A stretch of DNA of 64,000 nucleotides from positions 62,001-126,000 of the forward strand of contig NZ_CP160680.1 in assembly GCF_040784935.1 (NCBI RefSeq), given 5' to 3'. The notes beneath the pieces are model-generated. The model made no database searches and was not told the origin of the DNA. It was given only the letters and a program-made list of their open reading frames with translations. The translations under genes were made by a program, and so were the position numbers. Below, piece after piece: positions 43,631 through 52,688 of the stretch. Positions within the stretch are counted from its first letter, which is position 1, and each line of letters opens with the position of its first letter. Origin of the DNA: Lewinella sp. LCG006 (GTDB lineage: Bacteria; Bacteroidota; Bacteroidia; Chitinophagales; Saprospiraceae).

Positions 43631-45130
43631 TTATTGCAATTTAACAGCAGTTTGCCCGTAGAGGTTAAAAGAGGGTAAGTCATCATTCATTGAGAACGAA
43701 ACTTTCACACCAGTATTTGGATGAATAAAATCAAGTCCATCACCAATAATGGCAATAAGTTTATATTCATCGCCATTCGGGAAATAGAGTGAAATTTGCT
43801 TATTGTTTTCATCAAATGCGATTGAAAGATCTATTTGATTGTTCCACTTGTATTCACCAGTCAAGCCTTTTAAAATTTCAGCGCTAACTTGTTTACGCTG
43901 AACATTAGTTTGCTTAAAATGCTGCCATTGATAGATCTCCGAGGCTGATAATAGTAGTTCATTCCCCAGTGCCCCACCATTGTCTGAATTAATCAAATAG
44001 ACCAAGCCATTTCCGCTCGTAAGGCTTATTGTCATCCCTGTACGATAACCTTCATTCCCTCCGTAGTGGGTGAGAGCAATATCATCTTCGGTCCGGTTCA
44101 CGATGAATCCATAGATATGACCGTCTCGTTCGTGGCTTACTATTGTCTTAATATCGGACTGTAGAAATATCGAGCTTTTGCCTTGATAGGCATTGTAAAT
44201 TTCAATTAAGAATTTAGCCATATCAATAGCGTTGCTCCAAAGCCCTGCAGCAGCTTGCTCTGGATGGTTTCTCCATCCACCATCTATAAGCTCTCCTGAT
44301 TGATTGTAACCTTTGGCTACCTGATTAGATATCGAGTCAGGTAATGGTTGCGTGAACTCAGCGTGTTCCATTCCCGCAGGTTCAAGGATCCATTTTTTCA
44401 TGATGTTCGAGAACGCTTCATTGTAGATGTCTTGAAGAGCCAATTCAGCCAATGTGTAGCCACCTCCTGAATAAGCCAGTGTTTCATTGGGCTGCGTACT
44501 GACTTCTATTGCTGGGGTATTGACTTCTTCACTACCCCTTAAAATAGCTAGATCGGAAGGCATCGAGCGGTTTCTAGCGTATCCCTGATACCCACCAGGA
44601 TTGATTCCTGAAGTATGGGAAAAGATATTACGAAACGTAACTGGATGCTCAGCTGTTTGTTTTCCTTGAGGTAATACAAAATCTTGCAGGTAGTCCTGTA
44701 TATTTCTATCCAGGTCTATTTCTCCAGTAGAATGCATACGTAATGCCGCAAGAAACGTTACTGGTTTTGATAGTGATGCTGCTTGGAAAATGCTAGAACA
44801 ATCCAGGTTTTGTACTTCTGGAAAATTTACATTTTTATAGATATCTGCCCATTCAATCCTACCTTCATTTATTACAGCTAGAGATAATGCAGGAATATTA
44901 TACGCTGACATTCTATCTGTTATGGAAATGAAGCTTTCCACCTCTTCCAAAAACTTCACTTGCCCGCGCAATTCAGTCTCTAGTCGAATTTTTCTTTCAA
45001 CGGATGCTTCTTGGCTAATGCAATCTGAACTACCCTTTTGTATGTTTGAATCTTTGAACAGGTTGGAACAAGAACCCAAAAAAACTAAAATAGTAGTTTG
45101 AAAAATTAATTTATACAGCAGTTGTTTCAT
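43631..45130 (-). CDS. Serine hydrolase of the beta-lactamase (class C / penicillin-binding) family, lipoprotein
   Basis: The start is taken at the Met at 45130 (MKQLLYKLIFQ). A lipobox-like LGSC follows. Family motifs: SLSK (Ser nucleophile and Lys), YSGGGY (the Tyr motif), and HYGGNEG near the end, with a final lipocalin-like beta domain of about 90 residues (LTGEYKWNNQIDLSIAF). Members hydrolyse beta-lactams, D-amino peptides or esters; here the extra C-terminal domain suggests a peptidase or esterase. The region is AT-rich and flanked by gene fragments, so it may be acquired. Confidence 0.86.
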   Translation of the reverse strand: MKQLLYKLIFQTTILVFLGSCSNLFKDSNIQKGSSDCISQEASVERKIRLETELRGQVKFLEEVESFISITDRMSAYNIPALSLAVINEGRIEWADIYKNVNFPEVQNLDCSSIFQAASLSKPVTFLAALRMHSTGEIDLDRNIQDYLQDFVLPQGKQTAEHPVTFRNIFSHTSGINPGGYQGYARNRSMPSDLAILRGSEEVNTPAIEVSTQPNETLAYSGGGYTLAELALQDIYNEAFSNIMKKWILEPAGMEHAEFTQPLPDSISNQVAKGYNQSGELIDGGWRNHPEQAAAGLWSNAIDMAKFLIEIYNAYQGKSSIFLQSDIKTIVSHERDGHIYGFIVNRTEDDIALTHYGGNEGYRTGMTISLTSGNGLVYLINSDNGGALGNELLLSASEIYQWQHFKQTNVQRKQVSAEILKGLTGEYKWNNQIDLSIAFDENNKQISLYFPNGDEYKLIAIIGDGLDFIHPNTGVKVSFSMNDDLPSFNLYGQTAVKLQ

Positions 45131-45240
45131 ACGCTTAATCTTAATCATAATTTTTATTGATGCGAACCCTCGGTGTATCTGGCGAAGCGGCGTTTAGCCG
45201 ACATGATCGTCAGGTGCCATGCTATTTGTTGTTTTATGTT

Positions 45241-45288
45241 TATAGTCTGACAAGGCAGGATTTGTGAATCCTGCCTTGTCAGACTATA
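45241..45288. repeat. 22-bp perfect inverted repeat
   Basis: Arms at 45241-45262 and 45267-45288 with loop tgtg, core caaggcagga. It lies just after the minus-strand barrel gene stop, without a following T run, so it may be a transposon-end-like or terminator-like structure. Confidence 0.65.
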
Positions 45289-45290
45289 GC

Positions 45291-45941
45291 TTAAAAATTC
45301 ATCCCAATGTAGATGTTTGGCTCAAGAAGGAAGTAGTTTCTCCATTTATCATCCAACTCCTTAAATCCATCAGGAGCATTGTTACCAAACATCCAGTGCT
45401 GACTATGAATCTGTGGTTCTATGAAAAATCGTTTTTTCTTACCAATTGAGACATGGTAGCCCAAATGATACGAGTTATAAAGTTTAAAACCATTTCCAAG
45501 TTTATTACCGTCTAGATCCAAATAGGTTTGAAATTGTGGTAGCACTTCAACAGTTGCAAATAGCCCCTTCCATAGCATGCGTTGGTAGGTTATACCTATT
45601 CCTGTTTCTCGCAGATGTCCTGGATAGAATTCACTTTCTGTCTCTAACTTATCCAAAAGACCATCCCACCAGGTGATTCCCATAGGTTGAAACAATCGCC
45701 AGGTGGCAAACTTCACACCTACGATGTTCTTATTATCCAGGTTGCGTTTTACATGAAGCTCTATCATTTGTGTATTTTTTCTATCGTCCCAAGAATTCCC
45801 GATAGGATCTGTTATAATAAAATAAGGCAAACTTACCCTGTACTTATGGGCTACCTCTGTTTCTTCATCTACGGGTGAGTTTTTTTGAGCAAAAGCACTA
45901 AGTGTGCAAAAAAATAAAAGAATTGCAAACAGATTTTTCAT
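45291..45941 (-). CDS. Predicted outer-membrane beta-barrel protein of unknown function
   Basis: A signal peptide ends at AFAQ (19). The mature 197 residues show amphipathic strands (YRVSLPYFIITDPIG, MIELHVKRNLDN, IVGVKFATWRLF, GIGITYQRMLWKGLFATVEV, YHLGYHVSIGKKKRFFIEPQ). The C-terminus ends in Phe (IYIGMNF), which fits barrel assembly. No family name was recognised. AT-rich codon use matches the surrounding accessory stretch. Confidence 0.72.
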   Translation of the reverse strand: MKNLFAILLFFCTLSAFAQKNSPVDEETEVAHKYRVSLPYFIITDPIGNSWDDRKNTQMIELHVKRNLDNKNIVGVKFATWRLFQPMGITWWDGLLDKLETESEFYPGHLRETGIGITYQRMLWKGLFATVEVLPQFQTYLDLDGNKLGNGFKLYNSYHLGYHVSIGKKKRFFIEPQIHSQHWMFGNNAPDGFKELDDKWRNYFLLEPNIYIGMNF

Positions 45942-46042
45942 AATAGTAATATTTTTTGTGAAAAATCCGATTCCTGCAAAGCACTTCCCGTTATCATTAG
46001 TTCATCTAGTAAAGGGGAAAGGAATCATCATCCGATGACTAT

Positions 46043-46384
46043 TTACTCTGCTTTATCGAATTGATAGTGCAAAGATGGAGTGGAAAGGAAGGTGAATCGT
46101 TCTGAAATATAATTTCGAACCTTATAATGAGATTTGGAACCTTTTAAACACCTAAACACGTTCAACATTTCGTTTTCACTTGTACCAGCATTGGGCAAAT
46201 GAATCAGAAAGACCATCAAAAAGACATACAATGCCATTAAGGCATAAGCCAGTTTATCGTATTTTCCGAGCAGTGCACTGATGATGAAAGCTGACTCCTT
46301 TCCGTTTTTATCAATAACGTAGACTTGCAAGCAGCCTTTGACAATGAAATAAACATGTTCTAATGATTTCTGAAAAAGATGCTT
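46043..46384 (-). pseudogene. Crp/Fnr N-terminal fragment fused to a DoxX-like fragment
   Basis: The frame is closed by a stop just upstream (46385) and reads HVYFIVKGCLQVYVIDKNGKE, a clear cyclic-nucleotide-binding fold piece of a Crp/Fnr regulator. It then switches to LLGKYDKLAYALMALYVFL and MVFLIHLPNAG, the helix and loop of a DoxX-like membrane protein, then unrelated residues. No intact copy of either gene is present. The 95-residue frame from 46330 is thus a chimera of broken genes, not a new protein family. Confidence 0.65.
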
Positions 46385-46469
46385 TTAACAAACGACATTA
46401 AAAGCGGGAAACTATATATTCGGGGAAGTCTAGAGCTTGTTACCTTTTATTACAAAAAATCACTGCGCT

Positions 46470-46677
46470 ATGGGTGAATTCCAGTGTTATCAGTTTCGGT
46501 CTTTTGAGCGGCCGCTAACTGCGGAAGAACGGGAGGAGGTCGAGTCTTTCTCTAGTCGGGCGCAAGGCTACCTATCAAGGCAAGTTGGATGCTTTTCAGG
46601 CAAAGATGACGGTCCTGCGAGAGGAATATAGCCGTAGTAAGAACTTGCTGGCGCGGTGGGATCAGGTGGGGTTGTGA
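46470..46677 (+). pseudogene. Small hypothetical gene with internal deletion and frameshift
   Basis: The start reads MGEFQCYQFRSFERPLTAEE, the N-terminus of a common bacterial hypothetical protein (YEFxAxDRPLT opening). Near 46560 the frame shifts. The other frame continues KLDAFQAKMTVLREEYSRSK and LLARWDQVGL to a stop at 46677, which looks like the natural C-terminus of the same family. The large middle part is missing. Confidence 0.6.
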
Positions 46678-47132
46678 GAAAGGGAGAGCACAAAGGGTAC
46701 AGTGCCATTCTTTCCCCCCCTGAGATACACTTGAAGCAATATATCATTTGTAGGCACACTTACTACGTTTCCACCACCATGAATCCAGTAGATACACCCC
46801 ACACCTTTTTCATTTTACAGAAAACCAGTGAATTATGTAAAATAATTATTGACATATATAGCTTTCTTTATGTTATATTGCTTATATTACGTAAGGAGAA
46901 AATTACTTCAGTAAAGAGACCTTATTCACAGCTTTATAATGCGCGCACGTCTAGGAATTCTCAGTGAATACAAGCCTAATATTATCTCGAATTTTCCCCG
47001 TTGATTTTCCTTTTTCAACTATGAACTTTTCCTGACCATTCTTTTTCCGTGGTTAAGAACACACATCAAACACTTTCAAGATTTCTCCTTCTCAAGCGGT
47101 GGAATCTCTTCACTATTTTTAACTAGAAAAGA
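46678..47132. other. AT-rich spacer before the ice-binding protein gene
   Basis: 455 bp with no supported gene. The 103-codon frame from 46656 has no family-like or signal-like features. The last 150 bp should contain the promoter of the following gene. No long hairpin was seen. Confidence 0.5.
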
Positions 47133-50100
47133 ATGAAAACTTTTTTCTCGCAGACCCTTTTTGGGCTGATGCTGCTATTATTGCCGTCAGCTATTTTTGC
47201 GCAAGCACCAGATTTGGGTGTTGCTTCCAGTTTTGCTGTATTTACAGGCAATGGAGCATTTAATAACGATGGAACAAGCATGATCACCGGTGATATCGGT
47301 ACGAACATTGGTCCATTCGCGGGGTTTCCTCCAGGTACGGTACAAGGAACTATCCACGTGCAGGATGCCATCTCCTTACAGGCATCCATAGGGGTTGGTC
47401 TTGCCTACAGTCATCTAAGTGCTCTTACTTGTGATATTGTGCTGGGCGTTGGCTTGGGAAACAACCAGATCCTTCCCCCTAATGTGTATTGCATCGGGGG
47501 CGCAGCTACTTTAAATGGAGATTTAATCCTCGACGGCCAGAATGATCCTGATGCTTTGTTTATTTTTCAGATCAATGGTGCCTTATCGACCGGCGTCAAT
47601 TCACGGGTCATGCTCATCAATGGTGCCTCCTTGTGTAATGTCTATTGGCAAATAAACGGTGCTGTCGAACTGGGTGACCTTTCTATTTTCCTGGGTACTT
47701 TCATTGCCAACGGACAAATTGAAGCATTGGAAGGAGCCACTATTCTGGGCAGAGCTCTGGCAACAGTAGGTGCTGTCTCTCTACATAATAATGTAATCAG
47801 CATAGGGCTGCCGCCAGTTCCTGCCGACATTACCGCAAACGGGCCTGTTACCTTCTGTGAAGGCAGTAGTGTTGTGCTTTCCGGAAACGTAGACGGCATT
47901 TGGAATACGGGCGAAACCACTCCAACGATCACCGTAACAACCAGTGGCGACTATTTTGTTACCAATACAACGATTTGTGGCAGTGAGGCTTCCAACCACA
48001 TTATTGTAACAGTCAACCCTCTCCCACCCTGCGACATTAATGGCGTCCCCGAATTTTGTGCCGGACAATCGACTGAACTGTGTGCTTCGTCTGGCTTTGC
48101 CGCCTACCTCTGGAGCAACGGCGAAACAAGTGAATGTATCCTCGTAAATACTGCTGGCACCTTTTCGGTAACCATAACCGACGCAAATGGCTGTGAAAGT
48201 GTTTGTAGTCAAACCGTCACGGAGAATTCAGTGCCGGTCTGTAACATTACCGGCGTCCCCGAATTTTGTGCCGGACAGTCGACGGAACTGTGTGCTTCGC
48301 CCGGCTTTGCCGCCTACCTCTGGAGCAACAGCGAAACCAGTGAATGTATCCTCGTAAATACTGCTGGCACCTTTTCGGTAACCATAACCGACGCAAATGG
48401 CTGTGAAAGTGTTTGTAGTCAAACCGTCACGGAGAATCCTGTGCCTAGCTGCGACATTACCGGCGTCCCCGAATTTTGTGCCGGACAATCGACGGAACTG
48501 TGTGCTTCGCCCGGCTTTGCCGCCTACCTCTGGAGCAACAGCGAAACCAGTGAATGTATTCTGGTAAATACTGCTGGCACCTTTTCGGTAACCATAACCG
48601 ACGCAAATGGTTGTGAAAGTGTTTGTAGTCAAACCGTCACGGAAAACCCAGTGCCTAGCTGCGATATCACTGGCAACCCGATCTTTTGTGCAGGAGAATC
48701 GACGGAGCTGTGCACCACTCCGGGCTTCGCCGCCTATTTATGGAGTACGGGTGAGATGACCAATTGTATTACCGTAAGCACCTCGGGGCTCTTTTCGGTG
48801 ACGGTGACGGATGCAAATGGCTGCAGTAACTCCTGTGATTACCAGGTCATGCTGGGTGACCTTATTCCACCCGTCATAACTTGCCCGATAGCTGTAAGCA
48901 TTGAATGTGACGAAAGCACCCTGCCCGCAAATACCGGGACGGCCACGGCCACTGATAATTGTGTCATTTCTCCGCTTATTGGCTTTGATGATGTCATTGT
49001 AGCGGGAGGACTTTGCCCTCAGGAATACAGCATTATGCGTACCTGGACGGCTACCGATGACATTGGAAATAGTATTACCTGTACACAGACGATCAGTATC
49101 GAAGATACTACGGCACCTGTCATTAGCATCAACAATCCATTGTTGACCAACGGAGATACGATTACCGTACCCTGTTTTGGTCAGGATACAAATTGGAACC
49201 TCCCCAACTACGACGAGGGCAGTGTTACTGCAACGGATGATTGTGGTAGCACCGTCGCTATCGCATTCACCCATACGCTGGAAAACGAGGGCACCTGTGC
49301 GGAAGATGGCTACATCAGCTTATTTCGCCTCACCTGGACGGCCACCGATCTTTGTGGAAACAGCAGCGATGCGGTGTTATTCCTCTCCTTGATCGACACC
49401 ATGCCACCCGTTATCTTTGGCGTACCTGAGGATATTACCGTGGAGTGTAATGCTATTCCGGCCCTCCCTGCGTTTGTTTACGCCACCGATGAGTGTCTGT
49501 GCGCATGTGTGGTTTTATTTGAAGAAACACGCCCTACTACGACCTGCCTTGATGGCCAGGTACTCGTAAGAACCTGGACCGCTACGGATGGTTGTGGGAA
49601 CACCACTACGGAGACCCAAAACATCACCCTTGTTGATTCGACCGGCCCGGAATGGGTACTCGACTTTCCTGAAATTGGGGCACCTGCAACTGGAACCATC
49701 TTCGAATATACTTGCGAAGAAGGAGGGATTCCGTCATTTTTCAGTTTCCTGAATGAGGAGGCGGTTTATGACGCCAGCTCCTGCGGCACGGCTTTAATGG
49801 TTGTTTTTGATAGTACAACAGTCGTTTCCAATAATTGTGAAGCAGACGGATTTGTAGCGCAAACGATCTATCGTTGGGAGGGATCTGACGAATGTGGCAA
49901 CTCCTCCGAGTTGGTCCTTATCGCCAGACTGGTCGACCACGAAGCGCCTGTGCTGATTGGTGTGCCAGATACCAGCTGCCTGGGCAGCCCCGTCTTGGAG
50001 GAAATCAGCGCCACCGATGATTGTACGCAGCCAACCATCCATTTCTGGGATGTCAATATTCCAAATTCCTGTGGCAATGAGCTGGTGCTACGGACTTACG

Positions 50101-52049
50101 AAGCGGTTGATGATTGTGGAAATACCTCCCGCGCCACGACCGTGATGATCACCAATGGGGGAAGTACCCCCGTCATTTCCTTTAGCAATCCTGTTTTGAC
50201 AGAAATAGCCACGGGAGATACCCTGCGATTGGACTGCGCTGCAACTTCTGGGCAGTACACTTCTTTTGGAATAGCGGATGTTAGCGTTGAAAATGCTTGT
50301 GCAGAAAATGTAACACTTAGCTTTTCAGAAACCCTTGTAGCCTCGGGGGATTGCTCCGTCAGTGGAGTCATCGCAATCGTTGAATTGAAATGGACGGCTA
50401 CGGACGTCTGCGGAAACACGAGTGAGTTAAGTATCATGGCAAAAATGGTAGATGAGTCCAGTCCGGTATTTCCTGACTTTGAAGCAGAAATAACGATTGG
50501 ATGCCATGATACCTTGCCCGTCGCCTATGCAACGGATAATTGTGGAGAGGTAACCATAACTACCTTGGATACCATTGTTCCAGGAGTCTGTGTTTTTGAA
50601 TATTCCATAGAACGCATCATCACGGCAACAGACGCCTGTGGTAACGCAACCACCCGGCAGCAAATTATCCACGTGGGTATTGGTGAAGGGCCAACGATTG
50701 AAGGAGTAGACACGCTGATTTGTAAAGACCTTACGCTTCCTGATGTCACCGCCTACGATTTCTGTGTCGGAGAATTTGTCCCCGTCACGATGGTACAAGA
50801 CACCCTGGAATCTATCTGTGAAGGCCTGGTGATCAGGAGAACCTGGACGGCGGTGAATAGCTGTGGTTATGTCTCGGAGGTCAGTCAGATTATTATCCGC
50901 TACGATGAGACACCACCAGTAATCAACATTCCCAACAACTCCGTAATCCACGACTACCTTTATTACCAACCTCAAGTAGTGTACCTGGGGCAGGTATTTG
51001 AGCTCGAAGGTTTGGAAGCATTGGATGCCTATAGCGTCATCGTTTCAGATGATTGCGGGGAGACGATTATTCCGGTGTTCACGCTGGTTGTCACGTTCCC
51101 CGAAGATTGCGAAGCAGCTGGCTATTTTGAAGAAAGGGTATACACCTGGATCGCAACCGATATTTGTGGCAATTCAACGACCTTGACCTTTACAGTGCAT
51201 ATTATTGATGATGTTCCACCGGTACTGCGCGGCGTCCCCGACGATCTCACGATTGAGTGTGCTCCTTTACCCCCCGTTCCAGCAGTCTTTACCGGTGACA
51301 CCAACAATTCGGTGACCATCGTATACACGCAGACCATAGAAGAGGGTAATGAACCTGGTGTCTTTATAGTAACCCGGACTTGGGTCGCAACGGATGCCTG
51401 TGGCAATACCACGGTAGAAGTACAGACGATTACCTGGATACCGGATACGATGCTCGATTGCACGATTGTTCTACCTGAAAACGTCGAATGTAACTCTCAT
51501 GGCGTGATTATCAGTAGTACATTTACCGGAGGAGTCAACTATGATTGGGAAATCGAAGGGGAGGAATGTTTCATCCTGGGAGGACAAAACACCCCTGAGA
51601 TCACGATCTATATGGGTTGGTCAACGGTGAAAATTATCCTGACGGTGACTGATTCTTTTGGTTGTTCTTCCATGTGTATGGCTTTCCTGGATTGTAATAG
51701 TAGCTACTCCCTCAACGCGCCAGGAACCATTGAAAGCGTCATAAGTGATGGTTCAACGATTAGCGATGCTAATACAACAGACCATTCCATCGGTTCCCTG
51801 CAAAACTTCAGCTTAAGGCCGAACCCGGTGAGTGAAAGGGTCTTCCTTGATTTTGATGCTAACGTAGAGGAAGTGGTTGAAATACGCTTGATCACCTCCT
51901 TTGGACAAGTCATCCTTAGCAGCAGCTTTACCGCTCAAACGGGGGCAAACGCCTACGCGATTGATGTAGCGGAGTTGCCTAAAGGGAGCTACCTGGTACA
52001 GGTTAGAACGAGGAAAGAAGTAGTGACAAAAGTGATCATTGTTTTGTAA
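47133..52049 (+). CDS. T9SS surface protein with N-terminal ice-binding (DUF3494) domain
   Basis: A protein of 1638 residues. A signal peptide ends at IFAQ (24). Residues 25-235 match the ice-binding DUF3494 fold (LGVASSFAVFTGNGAFNNDG, MITGDIGTNIG, the VQGTIHVQD strand and a LDGQNDPDALFIFQINGAL stretch). Four Ig-like repeats follow (302-582), the first three nearly identical. HYR-like domains fill about 585-1480 (VECNAIPALP and similar, each with paired Cys). The C-terminus is a T9SS type A domain (LRPNPVSERVFLDF to VIIVL). In this family the domain binds ice and is often found on adhesins of polar or sea-ice bacteria. Surface ice adhesion is the natural reading but is inferred from domain content. 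Confidence 0.9.
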   Translation: MKTFFSQTLFGLMLLLLPSAIFAQAPDLGVASSFAVFTGNGAFNNDGTSMITGDIGTNIGPFAGFPPGTVQGTIHVQDAISLQASIGVGLAYSHLSALTCDIVLGVGLGNNQILPPNVYCIGGAATLNGDLILDGQNDPDALFIFQINGALSTGVNSRVMLINGASLCNVYWQINGAVELGDLSIFLGTFIANGQIEALEGATILGRALATVGAVSLHNNVISIGLPPVPADITANGPVTFCEGSSVVLSGNVDGIWNTGETTPTITVTTSGDYFVTNTTICGSEASNHIIVTVNPLPPCDINGVPEFCAGQSTELCASSGFAAYLWSNGETSECILVNTAGTFSVTITDANGCESVCSQTVTENSVPVCNITGVPEFCAGQSTELCASPGFAAYLWSNSETSECILVNTAGTFSVTITDANGCESVCSQTVTENPVPSCDITGVPEFCAGQSTELCASPGFAAYLWSNSETSECILVNTAGTFSVTITDANGCESVCSQTVTENPVPSCDITGNPIFCAGESTELCTTPGFAAYLWSTGEMTNCITVSTSGLFSVTVTDANGCSNSCDYQVMLGDLIPPVITCPIAVSIECDESTLPANTGTATATDNCVISPLIGFDDVIVAGGLCPQEYSIMRTWTATDDIGNSITCTQTISIEDTTAPVISINNPLLTNGDTITVPCFGQDTNWNLPNYDEGSVTATDDCGSTVAIAFTHTLENEGTCAEDGYISLFRLTWTATDLCGNSSDAVLFLSLIDTMPPVIFGVPEDITVECNAIPALPAFVYATDECLCACVVLFEETRPTTTCLDGQVLVRTWTATDGCGNTTTETQNITLVDSTGPEWVLDFPEIGAPATGTIFEYTCEEGGIPSFFSFLNEEAVYDASSCGTALMVVFDSTTVVSNNCEADGFVAQTIYRWEGSDECGNSSELVLIARLVDHEAPVLIGVPDTSCLGSPVLEEISATDDCTQPTIHFWDVNIPNSCGNELVLRTYEAVDDCGNTSRATTVMITNGGSTPVISFSNPVLTEIATGDTLRLDCAATSGQYTSFGIADVSVENACAENVTLSFSETLVASGDCSVSGVIAIVELKWTATDVCGNTSELSIMAKMVDESSPVFPDFEAEITIGCHDTLPVAYATDNCGEVTITTLDTIVPGVCVFEYSIERIITATDACGNATTRQQIIHVGIGEGPTIEGVDTLICKDLTLPDVTAYDFCVGEFVPVTMVQDTLESICEGLVIRRTWTAVNSCGYVSEVSQIIIRYDETPPVINIPNNSVIHDYLYYQPQVVYLGQVFELEGLEALDAYSVIVSDDCGETIIPVFTLVVTFPEDCEAAGYFEERVYTWIATDICGNSTTLTFTVHIIDDVPPVLRGVPDDLTIECAPLPPVPAVFTGDTNNSVTIVYTQTIEEGNEPGVFIVTRTWVATDACGNTTVEVQTITWIPDTMLDCTIVLPENVECNSHGVIISSTFTGGVNYDWEIEGEECFILGGQNTPEITIYMGWSTVKIILTVTDSFGCSSMCMAFLDCNSSYSLNAPGTIESVISDGSTISDANTTDHSIGSLQNFSLRPNPVSERVFLDFDANVEEVVEIRLITSFGQVILSSSFTAQTGANAYAIDVAELPKGSYLVQVRTRKEVVTKVIIVL
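48041..48880 (+). repeat. 210-bp tandem repeats in the ice-binding protein gene
   Basis: Units begin at 48041, 48251, 48461 and 48671 with the word ggcgtccccgaattttgtg (altered in the fourth). Period is 210 bp (70 residues). The first three units are nearly identical at the DNA level, which points to recent duplication or gene conversion. Confidence 0.92.
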
Positions 52050-52080
52050 AAAAGGCATCGTTCACTTACGTAAAAACCTA

Positions 52081-52141
52081 GCCACAAAAACACAAATCGC
52101 ACGAAATTTCACAAAAATTGGTGTTTTGATGTTTTTGTGGC
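52081..52141. repeat. Interspersed inverted repeat, gccaca family (compact copy)
   Basis: 61 bp beginning gccacaaaaacacaaa and ending tgatgtttttgtggc. The arms are related to those at 22880, and it sits 31 bp after the ice-binding gene stop. Confidence 0.7.
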
Positions 52142-52688
52142 AAAGTGAGCACGACCAACTTATCTGTGATATATGTAACCTTTAGTGACTAATGTGTAAG
52201 GGAAAAACCACTTTAAAGGTGCAATTTTGTATAAGCATTATGGACATAAATGTACTCGTGGCTTACACCTCCATCAGCCTCAAAAAAGGCTAACTTGATT
52301 AAGCGGAAACGTGTTTTTTAATAGATCATACGACTGCCTCAGAAGTTAGTTCCAGAGGGTAGGAACTTTTGCTCCTGCCCTTTTTATTTCTCCAGCCGAA
52401 ACCCATCTACCCTTAGCAATCAACGACAGGGATTATCTAAAGGTATCGGTCTCGCTTGTCAGATTACATATTGGCAGAAATAAAAATTATCCAAGCTATA
52501 GTAAGCGCTTTAGTACATTCACATAACATAAACAACTGATAATCTAAGGCATTAAGTGTATTTTAAAACAATATAAGACCTATCAAATAACAAGATGCCA
52601 AGAAGACCACAATCAGCCCCTCTAATCTGACTGATATTACAGAAGTCAAAAAAGTTTTTTTCGACTTGGTCTACTTAATCAAAGATAT
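52142..52688. other. AT-rich 547-bp spacer upstream of the AraC gene
   Basis: It contains the terminator-like hairpin at 52356 and an AT-rich part near the regulator start. No ORF of interest. A short RNA ending at that hairpin is possible. Confidence 0.5.
52356..52387 (+). terminator. Terminator-like hairpin, upstream source unknown
   Basis: agggtagga pairs with tcctgccct (one G-U) followed by TTTTTATTT. An alternative pairing gttcc/ggaac overlaps it. The nearest upstream plus-strand gene ends 307 bp before. Confidence 0.65.

Noticed and set aside
45264-45449. 61-codon plus-strand frame over the barrel gene end
   Set aside because: Antisense to a better supported gene and begins in the palindrome.
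46849-46879. TTGACA and TATATT 19 bp apart, like a sigma-70 promoter
   Set aside because: Wrong promoter grammar for Bacteroidota and wide spacing in a very AT-rich stretch. Probably chance.
46656-46967. 103-codon frame after the frameshifted gene
   Set aside because: It starts inside the remnant of that gene, with odd composition and no recognisable domain.
48041-48880. Possible CRISPR-like array from the regular 210-bp spacing
   Set aside because: The repeats are coding, 210 bp long and without unique spacers.
47781-49274. Repeated minus-strand frames opposite the ice-binding gene
   Set aside because: They follow the 210-bp coding repeats and have no independent support.
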